This document shows, one piece after another, positions 43,239 to 51,262 of a stretch of DNA of 64,000 nt (position 1 is the stretch's first letter; each line of letters starts with the position of its first letter). Position numbers and translations under genes: made by a program. The notes beneath the pieces are model-generated. The model did not search any database. It was given only the letters and a program-made list of their open reading frames with translations, and was not told the DNA's origin. The DNA comes from Ruegeria sp. THAF33 (GTDB lineage Bacteria > Pseudomonadota > Alphaproteobacteria > Rhodobacterales > Rhodobacteraceae): positions 928,501 through 992,500 of the forward strand of contig NZ_CP045384.1 of assembly GCF_009363615.1 (NCBI RefSeq), in the 5' to 3' direction.

Positions 43239-44374
43239 CGTCCGCTGGGGCTTTCCTTCGGGCTCAGCTTTCTGCGGCCGCTGATCTTGAACCGGTCCGC
43301 GGTTCCAAAATCCTTCAGCCCAACGCCTGCTGCAAATTCTGCAAACACCGGGGCGTGTTTGAACAAATGGCCAGAGCATCCGCCCGCGAACAGCACGTTT
43401 TCATGCTCAGGGTGCCAGTCGACAATGAAATGTGTATCCGGGGTCAGAATGATCTGGTTGAACTTGGAATCCACAACACGTTGCCCCTCCAAACCCGGAA
43501 GCCGGTGGCGGATATAGCTGCGTGTGCGGCCCAGCGTTTCCTGGCGGATCAGCCGTTCATCATTGTCCAGATCGATCTTGTCCGGGATGACGACCGCCGC
43601 CTTCACGCCGGATCCTTCGGACGAGGGCAGACCAAATGACCCTTGCCCGTGATCGATCCAACAGGGCATCCGGCTCATGTCGAAATCCTCCGACCCGTCG
43701 GGTGTCGAAGTGTAGAGGACATTGACGCCAACCACGGTCGAGATCAGCTTTATCGTTCTGGGAAACATGTCGGCCATCCATGGGCCGGTCGCCATGATGA
43801 TCAGATCAGCCTCGAGCGGTTTGCCGTCAAGCATCGGACGTTCCGATCCATCCGTGGTGACGCGACCACGTTGTACTTTGCCTCCTGCCTTTCGGAACAG
43901 ATCCAAACCGGTCAGAACGCATCGATGCGCCATCAGCATTCCGGCTTCGGGTTCGAACAGCGCATATTCGATGTCGGTGACCTTGAACTGAGGGAACCGC
44001 GATTCGATATCCGACCGACCGAATTTGTAATAGGGCACCCCGACCCGGTCGAAAGTTTGTGCGGTTGCGTCTTCCCAGTCGCAATGTCCCGCCGTCGCCA
44101 GAATCAAGGCGCCGCATTCATACATCAGGTTCTGGCCGCTTTCGGCTTGCAGCTCCAGCCAGCGCAGGCGGCTTTCGCGCGCCCAGCGTGTATAGAACTC
44201 GTCCCGCCCGGATATGGCGCGAATCACTCGGTTGTAATCTGTTGAAGATGCACGGGAATGTCCCGGCTCCCACCTGTCGATCAATGTCACGGCCTCGCCG
44301 CGCCGTTGCAGTGTAAGCGCTGTCATGACGCCGACTATGCCGCCTCCGACAACGATGACCGAGCTTTTGGACAT
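43235..44374 (-). CDS. FAD-dependent amine oxidase, sarcosine/N-methyltryptophan oxidase family
   Basis: The 379-residue DAO-fold flavoenzyme has SVIVVGGGIVGVMTALTL near the N-terminus and a covalent-FAD-like GGCSGHLFKHAP segment near the C-terminus (GxSGHGFK type; the Cys is where family members attach FAD). Members oxidise N-methyl amino acids; PuuB-like relatives oxidise gamma-glutamyl amines to aldehydes. The ATG at 44374 (MSKSSVIVVGG) is preferred over 44434. It is divergent from the glutamine-synthetase-like gene with a double GntR-type operator between, so both are induced together. Confidence 0.8.
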   Translation of the reverse strand: MSKSSVIVVGGGIVGVMTALTLQRRGEAVTLIDRWEPGHSRASSTDYNRVIRAISGRDEFYTRWARESRLRWLELQAESGQNLMYECGALILATAGHCDWEDATAQTFDRVGVPYYKFGRSDIESRFPQFKVTDIEYALFEPEAGMLMAHRCVLTGLDLFRKAGGKVQRGRVTTDGSERPMLDGKPLEADLIIMATGPWMADMFPRTIKLISTVVGVNVLYTSTPDGSEDFDMSRMPCWIDHGQGSFGLPSSEGSGVKAAVVIPDKIDLDNDERLIRQETLGRTRSYIRHRLPGLEGQRVVDSKFNQIILTPDTHFIVDWHPEHENVLFAGGCSGHLFKHAPVFAEFAAGVGLKDFGTADRFKISGRRKLSPKESPSGR

Positions 44375-44408
44375 GGCGCAGATTTTCCTTGTTTCCTGAC
44401 TGGCTTTG

Positions 44409-44430
44409 TGAATACTGTATACAGAATACA
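44409..44430. promoter_or_regulatory. Double GntR-type operator between oxidase and ligase genes
   Basis: Two overlapping copies, TGAATACTGTATACA (44409-44423) and TGTATACAGAATACA (44416-44430), sharing the palindromic core TGTATACA. It can control both divergent transcripts. Confidence 0.7.
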
Positions 44431-44465
44431 GCAATTATAAAGCTAAAAACAGGGAGCACGCGCAA

Positions 44466-45758
44466 ATGAGTTCGGGGTTTGATCTGCCCGAGGGCACACA
44501 TACCGTCATTCTTGGTGTCGGGGATCTCAACGGCATCATGCGTGGCAAGCGCATTCCGGCCAGCCATTGGGATCATGTCTGCAAAAGCGGCAATGCTCTG
44601 TCGATTGCGCTGCTGGCGATCGATATGACCTGCGACGTCTGGGATACGCCTTACGTCAATTTCGACAACGGCTATCCCGACATGCATGTCTTTCCGATGA
44701 CAAAGCCTGTCGCTGTCCCGTGGGAACCGGGCGTGGCCGTCTGTTTTGGCCGTGCTGAGGGCATGGATCACAAACCGGTGCCGATCGATCCGCGTCAAGC
44801 TTTGTTGCGGCAGGTGGACCGGGCCCGCGACATGGGGTTCGAGGTGAATGTCGGCACGGAACTGGAATTCTATCTGCTGGACCCGGAAACCGGCCAGCCG
44901 CGCGACACGGGCATCCAGGTCTATGGCCTGGGCCGCGCCGCCCGGATGGAACACATCGTTGGCCCGATCCGTCAGCAGATCAACGAATGTGGCATTCCCA
45001 TCGAACAGTCGAACCCGGAATATGCGGCCGGCCAGATCGAGGTCAACATTCGCTATGGTGAAGCCTTGGCAGCTGCGGATCGTGTCGTTCTGTTCAAATC
45101 CCTGATCCGCCAGTTGGGGATCGCGCACGACTATCTGGCGACTTTCATGCCCAAGCCGTTTTTTGATCAATCGGGCAACGGGTTTCATACGCATTACTCG
45201 CTGTGGAAAGACGGCAAAAACGCCTTTGCCGACAACGGCAAGATCAACGACACCGGAAAATCCTTCATCGCAGGCTTGCAAAAGCGCATGTGCGAGACGG
45301 CGATTTGCGGCAGCGGCACGGTCAACGGATATCGCCGTCGCCAGCCCTATACGTTCTGCCCGATCAACGCGAGCTGGGGCTATGACAACCGGACGGTTGG
45401 TATCCGTGTCATCGAAGGCTCGGACAGTGCCGTGCGGGTGGAAAAGCGCGATGCCGGTGCAGACGCCAACCCGTATCTGTTGCTTGCGGCCGAGATTGCC
45501 GCCGGGCTTGACGGGATCGAACAGGGGCTGTCCCCTTCGGAGCCGACGACAGGCAACGGGTACGAGGAAGGGATCGGAGACCCAATTCCAACCGATTTGC
45601 CAACCGCCATCGATCTGGCGCGCGGATCGGAATGGCTGCGCGATGTCATGGGCGAAATGCAGTGGGAACTGGTCCTGCAACAGGCCGAGCGAGAGCTGGA
45701 ATTCTTCAATCAACAGGTCACACAGGTCGAGCTGGACCGCTACCTGAGGGCGTTCTGA
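44466..45758 (+). CDS. Glutamine-synthetase family gamma-glutamyl-amine ligase
   Basis: The 430-residue glutamine-synthetase-fold ligase has the catalytic parts GTELEFYLLD, the EVNIRYGEAL segment, GNGFHTHYSLW and NRTVGIRVIEGS. It is shorter than true GlnA and more like PuuA/GlnT/GmaS-type ligases, which couple glutamate to an amine using ATP. The N-terminus (GDLNGIMRGKRIPASHWDHV) differs from the methylamine enzyme GmaS as I remember it, so a bulkier amine is likely. It starts the microcompartment operon; the BMC-P gene follows with a TGATG overlap. Confidence 0.85.
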   Translation: MSSGFDLPEGTHTVILGVGDLNGIMRGKRIPASHWDHVCKSGNALSIALLAIDMTCDVWDTPYVNFDNGYPDMHVFPMTKPVAVPWEPGVAVCFGRAEGMDHKPVPIDPRQALLRQVDRARDMGFEVNVGTELEFYLLDPETGQPRDTGIQVYGLGRAARMEHIVGPIRQQINECGIPIEQSNPEYAAGQIEVNIRYGEALAAADRVVLFKSLIRQLGIAHDYLATFMPKPFFDQSGNGFHTHYSLWKDGKNAFADNGKINDTGKSFIAGLQKRMCETAICGSGTVNGYRRRQPYTFCPINASWGYDNRTVGIRVIEGSDSAVRVEKRDAGADANPYLLLAAEIAAGLDGIEQGLSPSEPTTGNGYEEGIGDPIPTDLPTAIDLARGSEWLRDVMGEMQWELVLQQAERELEFFNQQVTQVELDRYLRAF

Positions 45759-46024
45759 TGCACTTGGGCAAGGTCGCTGGAACTGTCACGGCAACTGCCA
45801 AGGATGCCAGGCTGGTCGGAGCAAAGCTGCTGGTGACGGATCTGGTCGACAGCAAGGGCAGCCTGATCGATCCCGCGCGGGTTGCGGTCGATACCTGCGG
45901 CGCTGGGGTCGGGGATACGGTGCTGGTTGTCAGCGGGTCTGCCGCCCGCATGGCGGCCGGGCTGTCCACGGCCCCCGTGGACATGGCCATCATCGCGGTG
46001 ATCGACCGCGTCTCGACGACCTGA
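45758..46024 (+). CDS. Microcompartment vertex protein (BMC-P, EutN/CcmL family)
   Basis: The 88-residue pentamer-forming shell protein begins [25 protein letters not shown] and contains [23 protein letters not shown], the marks of EutN/CcmL. Pentamers close the twelve corners of the shell. This is the only BMC-P gene in the locus. Its start overlaps the ligase stop, which links shell and ligase expression directly. Confidence 0.95.
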   Translation: MHLGKVAGTVTATAKDARLVGAKLLVTDLVDSKGSLIDPARVAVDTCGAGVGDTVLVVSGSAARMAAGLSTAPVDMAIIAVIDRVSTT

Positions 46025-46064
46025 ATCACACTACGCGAAACATCTATTTTTGGAGGAACAGAAA

Positions 46065-46373
46065 ATGGCGAAACCAGTGGCGGGGCAGATGGCCCTGGGC
46101 ATGATCGAAACACGCGGCCTGGTCGGCGCGATTGAAGCCGCGGATGCGATGGTCAAGGCAGCCAACGTTGCCATCGTGGGTCAGACCAAAGCTGGCGGCG
46201 GGCTGGTGACGACCCTTGTCCGCGGCGAGGTCGGCGCGGTCAAAGCCGCCACCGATGCAGGCGCGACAGCGGCCAACAAGGTGGGCGAGGTGGTCTCGGT
46301 TCACGTGATCGCGCGGCCGCATGACGAGCTTGAGGCAATCATCGACGGGCTGGGTGCCGGGTCGTCGGCCTGA
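46065..46373 (+). CDS. Microcompartment hexameric shell protein (BMC-H)
   Basis: The 102-residue protein contains one BMC domain: [42 protein letters not shown], and [14 protein letters not shown]. It matches the EutM/PduA/CsoS1 fold, whose hexamers tile the facets. GGAGGAAC precedes the ATG. It is the only BMC-H gene in the locus, so the facets should be simple. Confidence 0.95.
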   Translation: MAKPVAGQMALGMIETRGLVGAIEAADAMVKAANVAIVGQTKAGGGLVTTLVRGEVGAVKAATDAGATAANKVGEVVSVHVIARPHDELEAIIDGLGAGSSA

Positions 46374-46395
46374 TCAACCCCTTTGAGGAGGTACC

Positions 46396-47580
46396 ATGTC
46401 AGCCGGTTTCGAGGATTTCACGCGCGCGGTGACACGTGGCGCGACACGGGATGCACCCGTTGCCCAAAGGTTTGAGCGCATTGCTGTATTGGGTGGCGGC
46501 CCGGATGCCCGTCTTCTGGCAGCGCTGTGTCTGGCCGAAGGGGCTGAGGTTACGCTGTTTTCGGCCTATGGGGCGGAACTGTCATTGCTTGCCCAATCCT
46601 CGGGCATCAGCATTCGCGGCGAAGGGCCTGTGGGCACGTATCAGGTGGATCGCGACGGGCCTTCGATCCGCACCACGGCAGAGTTGGATGCAGCAGTGCG
46701 GGACGCACAGGCGATCTTTCTGACCGGGCCGATCCACAAACAGCGCACCTATGCGATGGTGCTGGCCGATCATCTGCACGATGGGCAGGTTCTTGTTTTG
46801 GCGCCCGGTCGCTCTTTGGGCGCGGTCGAAGCGGTCTGGATGCTGCGAATAGGCGGCTGCATTGCCGACGTTACTCTGGTCGAGGCGCAGGGCCTGCCAT
46901 ACTGGTATCAGGCCGAAGGTGCGGGCCTGACCCTGACGCAGGCGGCACCGATGGCTGCTGCGACATTGCCCCGAGGCCGCGCGGACGTTCTTGAAGCGCT
47001 GCAACCCTATCTTTCGAATATCCAGCCGCTGGATTCGGTTCTGGCCTCAGGCTTTGCCGATCTTTCCGCAGCGGTCGAGATTCCGGCGTTGATCCTTAGT
47101 GGCGCGGGGCTGGGGTCCGGTGGACCAGAGGTGCCGATGGGCGGGGTGCCGCTGGAAGGCAACCGGACATTCTCTGCGCTCATAGGGCCGGAACAGCATG
47201 AGGTGATCCACCGGTTGGCTGGCGAAAGGCGGCAGGTCGCAAAGGCCTTTGGCGTTCGAAACCTGCCCGAGACCGATGACTGGATCGCGACCTATGCCGG
47301 CGCCGAGCGGGGGGCGGGCGCGCGTCCGGTCCCGGATCGGCAGGCCGCGCGCCAATTGATGCGCGACGGCGTCTTGGGATCACTGGTGCCCCTTGTTTCC
47401 GCCGCAAAGCTTGCAGGTTTGACTGCGCCTCTGACGGAAAGCCTGATCTGCATGACAGATCGCATCCTGGGTGCTGACGTGGCCGCATCCGGGCGCAGGC
47501 TGGAAACCATCGGAATTTCCGCAGGCGATGTCGATCAGGCCCGCCGTATCTTTGACACCATTGCCACCGGAGCCTCGTGA
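46396..47580 (+). CDS. NAD(P)-dependent opine-dehydrogenase-like enzyme
   Basis: The 394-residue protein has a Rossmann start (IAVLGGGPDARLLAALCLAEGAEVTLFSAY) and a helical C-terminal half like octopine/nopaline dehydrogenases or ketopantoate-reductase-type enzymes. The first ~18 residues (SAGFEDFTRAVTRGATR) could form an amphipathic helix of the kind used to target cargo into the shell. It may recycle NADH or reduce an imine/keto product. GAGGAGG precedes the ATG. The stop overlaps the aldehyde dehydrogenase start. Confidence 0.65.
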   Translation: MSAGFEDFTRAVTRGATRDAPVAQRFERIAVLGGGPDARLLAALCLAEGAEVTLFSAYGAELSLLAQSSGISIRGEGPVGTYQVDRDGPSIRTTAELDAAVRDAQAIFLTGPIHKQRTYAMVLADHLHDGQVLVLAPGRSLGAVEAVWMLRIGGCIADVTLVEAQGLPYWYQAEGAGLTLTQAAPMAAATLPRGRADVLEALQPYLSNIQPLDSVLASGFADLSAAVEIPALILSGAGLGSGGPEVPMGGVPLEGNRTFSALIGPEQHEVIHRLAGERRQVAKAFGVRNLPETDDWIATYAGAERGAGARPVPDRQAARQLMRDGVLGSLVPLVSAAKLAGLTAPLTESLICMTDRILGADVAASGRRLETIGISAGDVDQARRIFDTIATGAS

Positions 47581-48959
47581 TGGACGCTGATCTGAAATCC
47601 ATCGCCGCCGCACGGCGCGCTGCTGAAACGGCTTTCGAAGCCTATCGCGCCTTTCTCGGCACCGACCCGGCACAGGTGGATGCCATCGTCGAAGCCATGG
47701 CTCGGGCGATCGAACCTGAAGCCGAACGGTTGGGGCAATTGGCGGTCGAGGAAACCGGGTACGGCAACGTAGCAGACAAGCGGGTCAAGAATCTGTTCAA
47801 CGCCTTGTCGGTCGCCGATTACCTGCGGGACGTCACGACGCTGGGCCTGTTGTGGCGGGACGATGCGACAAAGATCGCGGCCTTCGGAGAGCCGATGGGT
47901 GTGGTCGCGGCGCTTATCCCGGTGACAAATCCGACATCCACGATCATCTACAAGGTTCTGTCTGCGGTGAAGGCGGGAAATGCCGTTGTCTGTGCCCCGC
48001 ATCCGCGCGGCGTGGAATGCGGGAAGGAGACCGTCCGCATCATGGCGCGCGTTGCCGAACAGATGGGCGCGCCCAACGGGTTGATACAATGCCTGGACGC
48101 CGTGACCATTCAGGGCACCGCCGAATTGATGAAGCATCGCCGCACGTCGGTTGTCATGGCGACAGGTGGCCCTGCCATGGTCAAGGCCGCCTATTCCAGC
48201 GGCAAACCGACGCTTGCAGTCGGGGCGGGGAACGTGCCGTGTTACGTGCACAAGTCCAAGGCGCGCGATCTGTCCGAAGTTGCCGAGATGATCGTGACGT
48301 CAAAAAGCTTCGACTATGGCACGGCCTGTGTCAGTGAGCAGGCCGTGGTCGCCGATCCTGAAATTGCACGCGATCTGCGCCATGAACTGAAACTCAAAGG
48401 CGCATATTTCTGCACCCCGGCCGAGGCTGATCGGCTGGCGCGGGTCATCTTCAAGGGTGTTCGGGCAATGGATCCCGAACGCGTCGGCCAAAGCCCTCAG
48501 GCGCTGGCCGATGCTGCGGGGTTCTCGATTCCGCCGCGCACGCGCTGTGTGGTGTCGGAAGAAACCGAAGTGGGGTGGCAACGCCCGCTTTCGGCTGAAA
48601 AGCTGAACCCGGTGCTGGCCTTTTACGAGGCGAAGTCCACCGATCACGGCATCGAACTGGCGCAATCCATTGCCAAATTCGAAGGTTGGGGACATTCCTC
48701 GGTCATCCATTCCGATGATCCCGAGGTGGTCGCTCGGTTTTCCACCGTGCCCACGGGGCGGGTCCTGGTGAATACGCCGGGGATCATGGGCGGCATGGGG
48801 TATTCCACCGACCTTGAACCATCCTTCATGCTGGGTACCGGTACGTGGTCGGGGTCGATCACCTCGGACAATGTCACCGCCCTGCATCTCATCAACATCA
48901 AGCGGGTCGCGTATGAAAGCAGACCCTGGCGCGACATTTACGAGGAGTATGGCGCATGA
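47580..48959 (+). CDS. Microcompartment CoA-acylating aldehyde dehydrogenase
   Basis: The 459-residue enzyme is of the EutE/PduP/AdhE-N type: PVTNPTSTIIYKVL, ATGGPAMVKAAYSSGKP, VGAGNVP and the nucleophile Cys in DYGTACVSEQ (about residue 249). It turns an aldehyde into acyl-CoA with NAD+. This is the signature enzyme of metabolosomes. The N-terminal ~25 residues (DADLKSIAAARRAAETAFEAY) may be an encapsulation helix. Two shell genes precede it and the BMC-T gene follows with an overlap. The chain length of the aldehyde is unknown. Confidence 0.9.
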   Translation: MDADLKSIAAARRAAETAFEAYRAFLGTDPAQVDAIVEAMARAIEPEAERLGQLAVEETGYGNVADKRVKNLFNALSVADYLRDVTTLGLLWRDDATKIAAFGEPMGVVAALIPVTNPTSTIIYKVLSAVKAGNAVVCAPHPRGVECGKETVRIMARVAEQMGAPNGLIQCLDAVTIQGTAELMKHRRTSVVMATGGPAMVKAAYSSGKPTLAVGAGNVPCYVHKSKARDLSEVAEMIVTSKSFDYGTACVSEQAVVADPEIARDLRHELKLKGAYFCTPAEADRLARVIFKGVRAMDPERVGQSPQALADAAGFSIPPRTRCVVSEETEVGWQRPLSAEKLNPVLAFYEAKSTDHGIELAQSIAKFEGWGHSSVIHSDDPEVVARFSTVPTGRVLVNTPGIMGGMGYSTDLEPSFMLGTGTWSGSITSDNVTALHLINIKRVAYESRPWRDIYEEYGA

Positions 48960-49579
48960 GCGAGATCACGATCCGGGCGCTGATGCAGATCGACAACCTG
49001 CAACCGAAATTCGCCGCCTACAACGGCGCGACGGTGCAAGGGTCAGTGCCTTTGTCCGGTGACACCGTGCTGATCGGAGAGTTCGCGCCGGGCAATGGCG
49101 TGTTCTCGCTGATCGACCGGGCGCTCAAGGCGTCTTCGGTCGAAGCGACGACGCAGATGGTCGAGCGCGAATTCGGCTTCTTCATCCTCCGCTCACCTTC
49201 AAACGCCGAAGTATCCGCTGCACGGGACGCGATGCTGGCCGAACTTGGGGCTTCCATGACAGACCGGTTGAAGCCTGCCATCAGTTCCACGCAAATCATC
49301 ACAAGTGTCGAACCCTATCAGGCGCAGCTTTTGAACAAATGGCGCAAGGGCGCGTTGATCGTGCCGGGGCAGACGTTGGGGATCGTGGAATGTGCGCCGG
49401 CCGCCTATATCTCGATTGCCGCGAACGAGGCCGAAAAGGCCGCCGAGATTGACATCGTCGAGGTGCGTGCGGTGGGGCGGTTTGGTCGCTTGTTCATCTC
49501 GGGGTCTGAAAATTCGGTCAAAACCGCCGTCGAGGCCGCGACGCGTGCAATCGAGGCGGTGGACGGACAGGACGGCTGA
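48956..49579 (+). CDS. Microcompartment trimeric shell protein (BMC-T)
   Basis: The 207-residue protein is a tandem of two BMC domains (EITIRALMQIDNLQPKFAAYNGATV ... FGFFILRSPSN, then KGALIVPGQTLGIVECAPAAYISIAANEAEKAA ... GRFGRLFISGSENSVKTAVEAA), forming a pseudohexameric trimer. Such proteins often carry the larger gated pores. The 5' end overlaps the aldehyde dehydrogenase by 4 bases and the 3' end overlaps the next gene by 1 base. Confidence 0.92.
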   Translation: MSEITIRALMQIDNLQPKFAAYNGATVQGSVPLSGDTVLIGEFAPGNGVFSLIDRALKASSVEATTQMVEREFGFFILRSPSNAEVSAARDAMLAELGASMTDRLKPAISSTQIITSVEPYQAQLLNKWRKGALIVPGQTLGIVECAPAAYISIAANEAEKAAEIDIVEVRAVGRFGRLFISGSENSVKTAVEAATRAIEAVDGQDG

Positions 49580-50760
49580 TGGCGACCCCTCGCGTCATAG
49601 GCTCGGATGCGGTCGAGGATGCGCGCCGCCGGGGCAGGATCGTGTTCGAGGTTTTGCCGGGTGACATCGTGACGGCCCTTGCGCGCGAAACCGCAGAGCG
49701 TGTTGGTATCGCCTTGGTGGATGGCCCGCTGGAGCGACCGAAACCGCCGCGTACGGATGGTGCTGTTTCCATGCGCCGGGTGCTGTACCGCCGTTCACCC
49801 AAATGGGTTGCCCCTTCGCGTGTGCCGCGCAAAGCCCGCAGGCTGGGCAAACTTGCCTTGATCGGGGCAGGGGGTGTTGGCGGCAATGTCGCGCATCTGG
49901 CGGCGATGGCGGACATGGCGGATGAAATCGCGCTGATCGACATCACTCCGGGATTGGCGGCTTCGACTGCGCTGGATCTCAATCATACGTCCGGGATCAC
50001 CGGTGCGCGGGCCCGATGTGTCGGTGGCGAAGCGATGGATCTGGTGGCCGGGGCGGATGTGGTCGTCGTCACGGCCGGACGAGCCCGCCGTCCGGGCATG
50101 ACACGTGCCGATCTGATCGATGTGAATGCCCGCGTGATCCGTCAGTCAGCCGAAGCGATCCGGTCAGCCGCGCCAAATGCCATCGTGATCGTGGTGACCA
50201 ACCCGCTGGACGAAATGACGGTCGAGATGCTGCGTGCAACAGGTTTCCCCCGCGAACAGGTTTTGGGTATGGCAGGAACTTTGGACAGCAGCCGGTTTCG
50301 CAACGCGCTGGCGATGGCCGCGGGTGTCACGCCTGCGGACGTCGAAGCCTTCACGCTTGGCAGCCATGGGGACGAAATGGCCCCGATCCCCAGCCGTGCC
50401 AGGATCAAAGGCCGTCCGCTGGATGTATTTCTGTCCCGCGAACAGATCGAAGCCTGTGTTCAGGATGCGATCACCGGGGGCGGTCAGGTGGTTGCGCTTC
50501 GGAAGTCAGGCTCTGCAACGATAGCTCCGGCTCATGCCTCGATCGAATTGATTGATCATATTCGGGGCGCGCGCGCGGGCCCGGTTCCGGTTTCGGTCAT
50601 GCTGCACGGGGAATACGGCATCGACGGTGTCGTGCTGGGCGTGCCAGCTCATCTTGGTGCAGGCGGATTGGTTGAGGTCGAGGAGCTACGGCTGACCGCC
50701 GAAGAAAACGCGGCATTGCAAAACGCGGCCGAAGCGATCCGGGTGAGGCTGGGCCTGTGA
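49579..50760 (+). CDS. Malate/lactate dehydrogenase-like enzyme with N-terminal extension
   Basis: The 393-residue protein has a ~90-residue extension before an MDH/LDH core: IGAGGVGG (95-102), RARRPGMTRADL (substrate-loop Arg), TNPLDEMT, and catalytic His in GSHGDEM (about 264). The extension contains GDIVTALARETAERVGIALV, a pattern (TPxAREyxxExxI type) that occurs at the front of other microcompartment-linked enzymes, and a basic linker; a shell-targeting role is likely. As cargo, it could regenerate NAD+ or reduce a 2-oxo acid. Confidence 0.8.
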   Translation: MATPRVIGSDAVEDARRRGRIVFEVLPGDIVTALARETAERVGIALVDGPLERPKPPRTDGAVSMRRVLYRRSPKWVAPSRVPRKARRLGKLALIGAGGVGGNVAHLAAMADMADEIALIDITPGLAASTALDLNHTSGITGARARCVGGEAMDLVAGADVVVVTAGRARRPGMTRADLIDVNARVIRQSAEAIRSAAPNAIVIVVTNPLDEMTVEMLRATGFPREQVLGMAGTLDSSRFRNALAMAAGVTPADVEAFTLGSHGDEMAPIPSRARIKGRPLDVFLSREQIEACVQDAITGGGQVVALRKSGSATIAPAHASIELIDHIRGARAGPVPVSVMLHGEYGIDGVVLGVPAHLGAGGLVEVEELRLTAEENAALQNAAEAIRVRLGL

Positions 50761-51167
50761 CCCTGCGTTTTTGGAAATCCGGCGGACGGTTTGAAGAGGT
50801 GGCCTCGTACTCTCGGGCCAAGCGCATCGGCCCCTTTGTCTGGGTTGCCGGGACAACGGCCATCGAGCCGACGGGCCGCATCCACGCGCCCGGGGACGTT
50901 GGTGCGCAGACCTTTTACATCCTGTCTCGCATCGAGGGCGCACTGAAAGAGGTTGGCGCCGAACTGCGACATGTGGGGCGGGTGCGCGCCTATCTGACCG
51001 ATCTGTCCCAAGCGGGCGCGTTCGCGCGGGCGCATGGCGACGTTTTCAAGGGGATCGATCCGGTTCTGACGGCTGTTCAGGCTGGGCTGACACAGCCGGG
51101 GCTGATGGTGGAAATCGACGTGGATGCCGTGATCCACGATGAAAACGGCGAAATCAACGGATTCTGA
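50757..51167 (+). CDS. RidA family imine/enamine deaminase
   Basis: The 136-residue YjgF/YER057c/UK114 protein starts at a GTG that overlaps the previous stop. It shows GPFVWVAGTTAI, ILSRIEGALKEVGAEL and VRAYLTD with the arginine that binds the substrate carboxylate. RidA proteins hydrolyse reactive imines and enamines, in keeping with amine oxidation. It is the last gene before the importer operon; the stop is 43 bases before the next operator. Confidence 0.88.
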   Translation: MTLRFWKSGGRFEEVASYSRAKRIGPFVWVAGTTAIEPTGRIHAPGDVGAQTFYILSRIEGALKEVGAELRHVGRVRAYLTDLSQAGAFARAHGDVFKGIDPVLTAVQAGLTQPGLMVEIDVDAVIHDENGEINGF

Positions 51168-51209
51168 ACATGAGTCTTCAAGAAAGGAATTGATCGAACC
51201 ATGTTCTTG

Positions 51210-51229
51210 TGTACTGTATACAGAATACA
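51210..51229. promoter_or_regulatory. GntR-type operator upstream of the importer
   Basis: TGTACTGTATACAGAATACA, with the core TGTATACAGAATACA at 51215-51229, identical to the right copy at 44416. It lies 33 bases before the binding-protein start. Confidence 0.65.
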
Positions 51230-51262
51230 AGAAGGCATAATGAGACACAGGGAGCTAATGTG

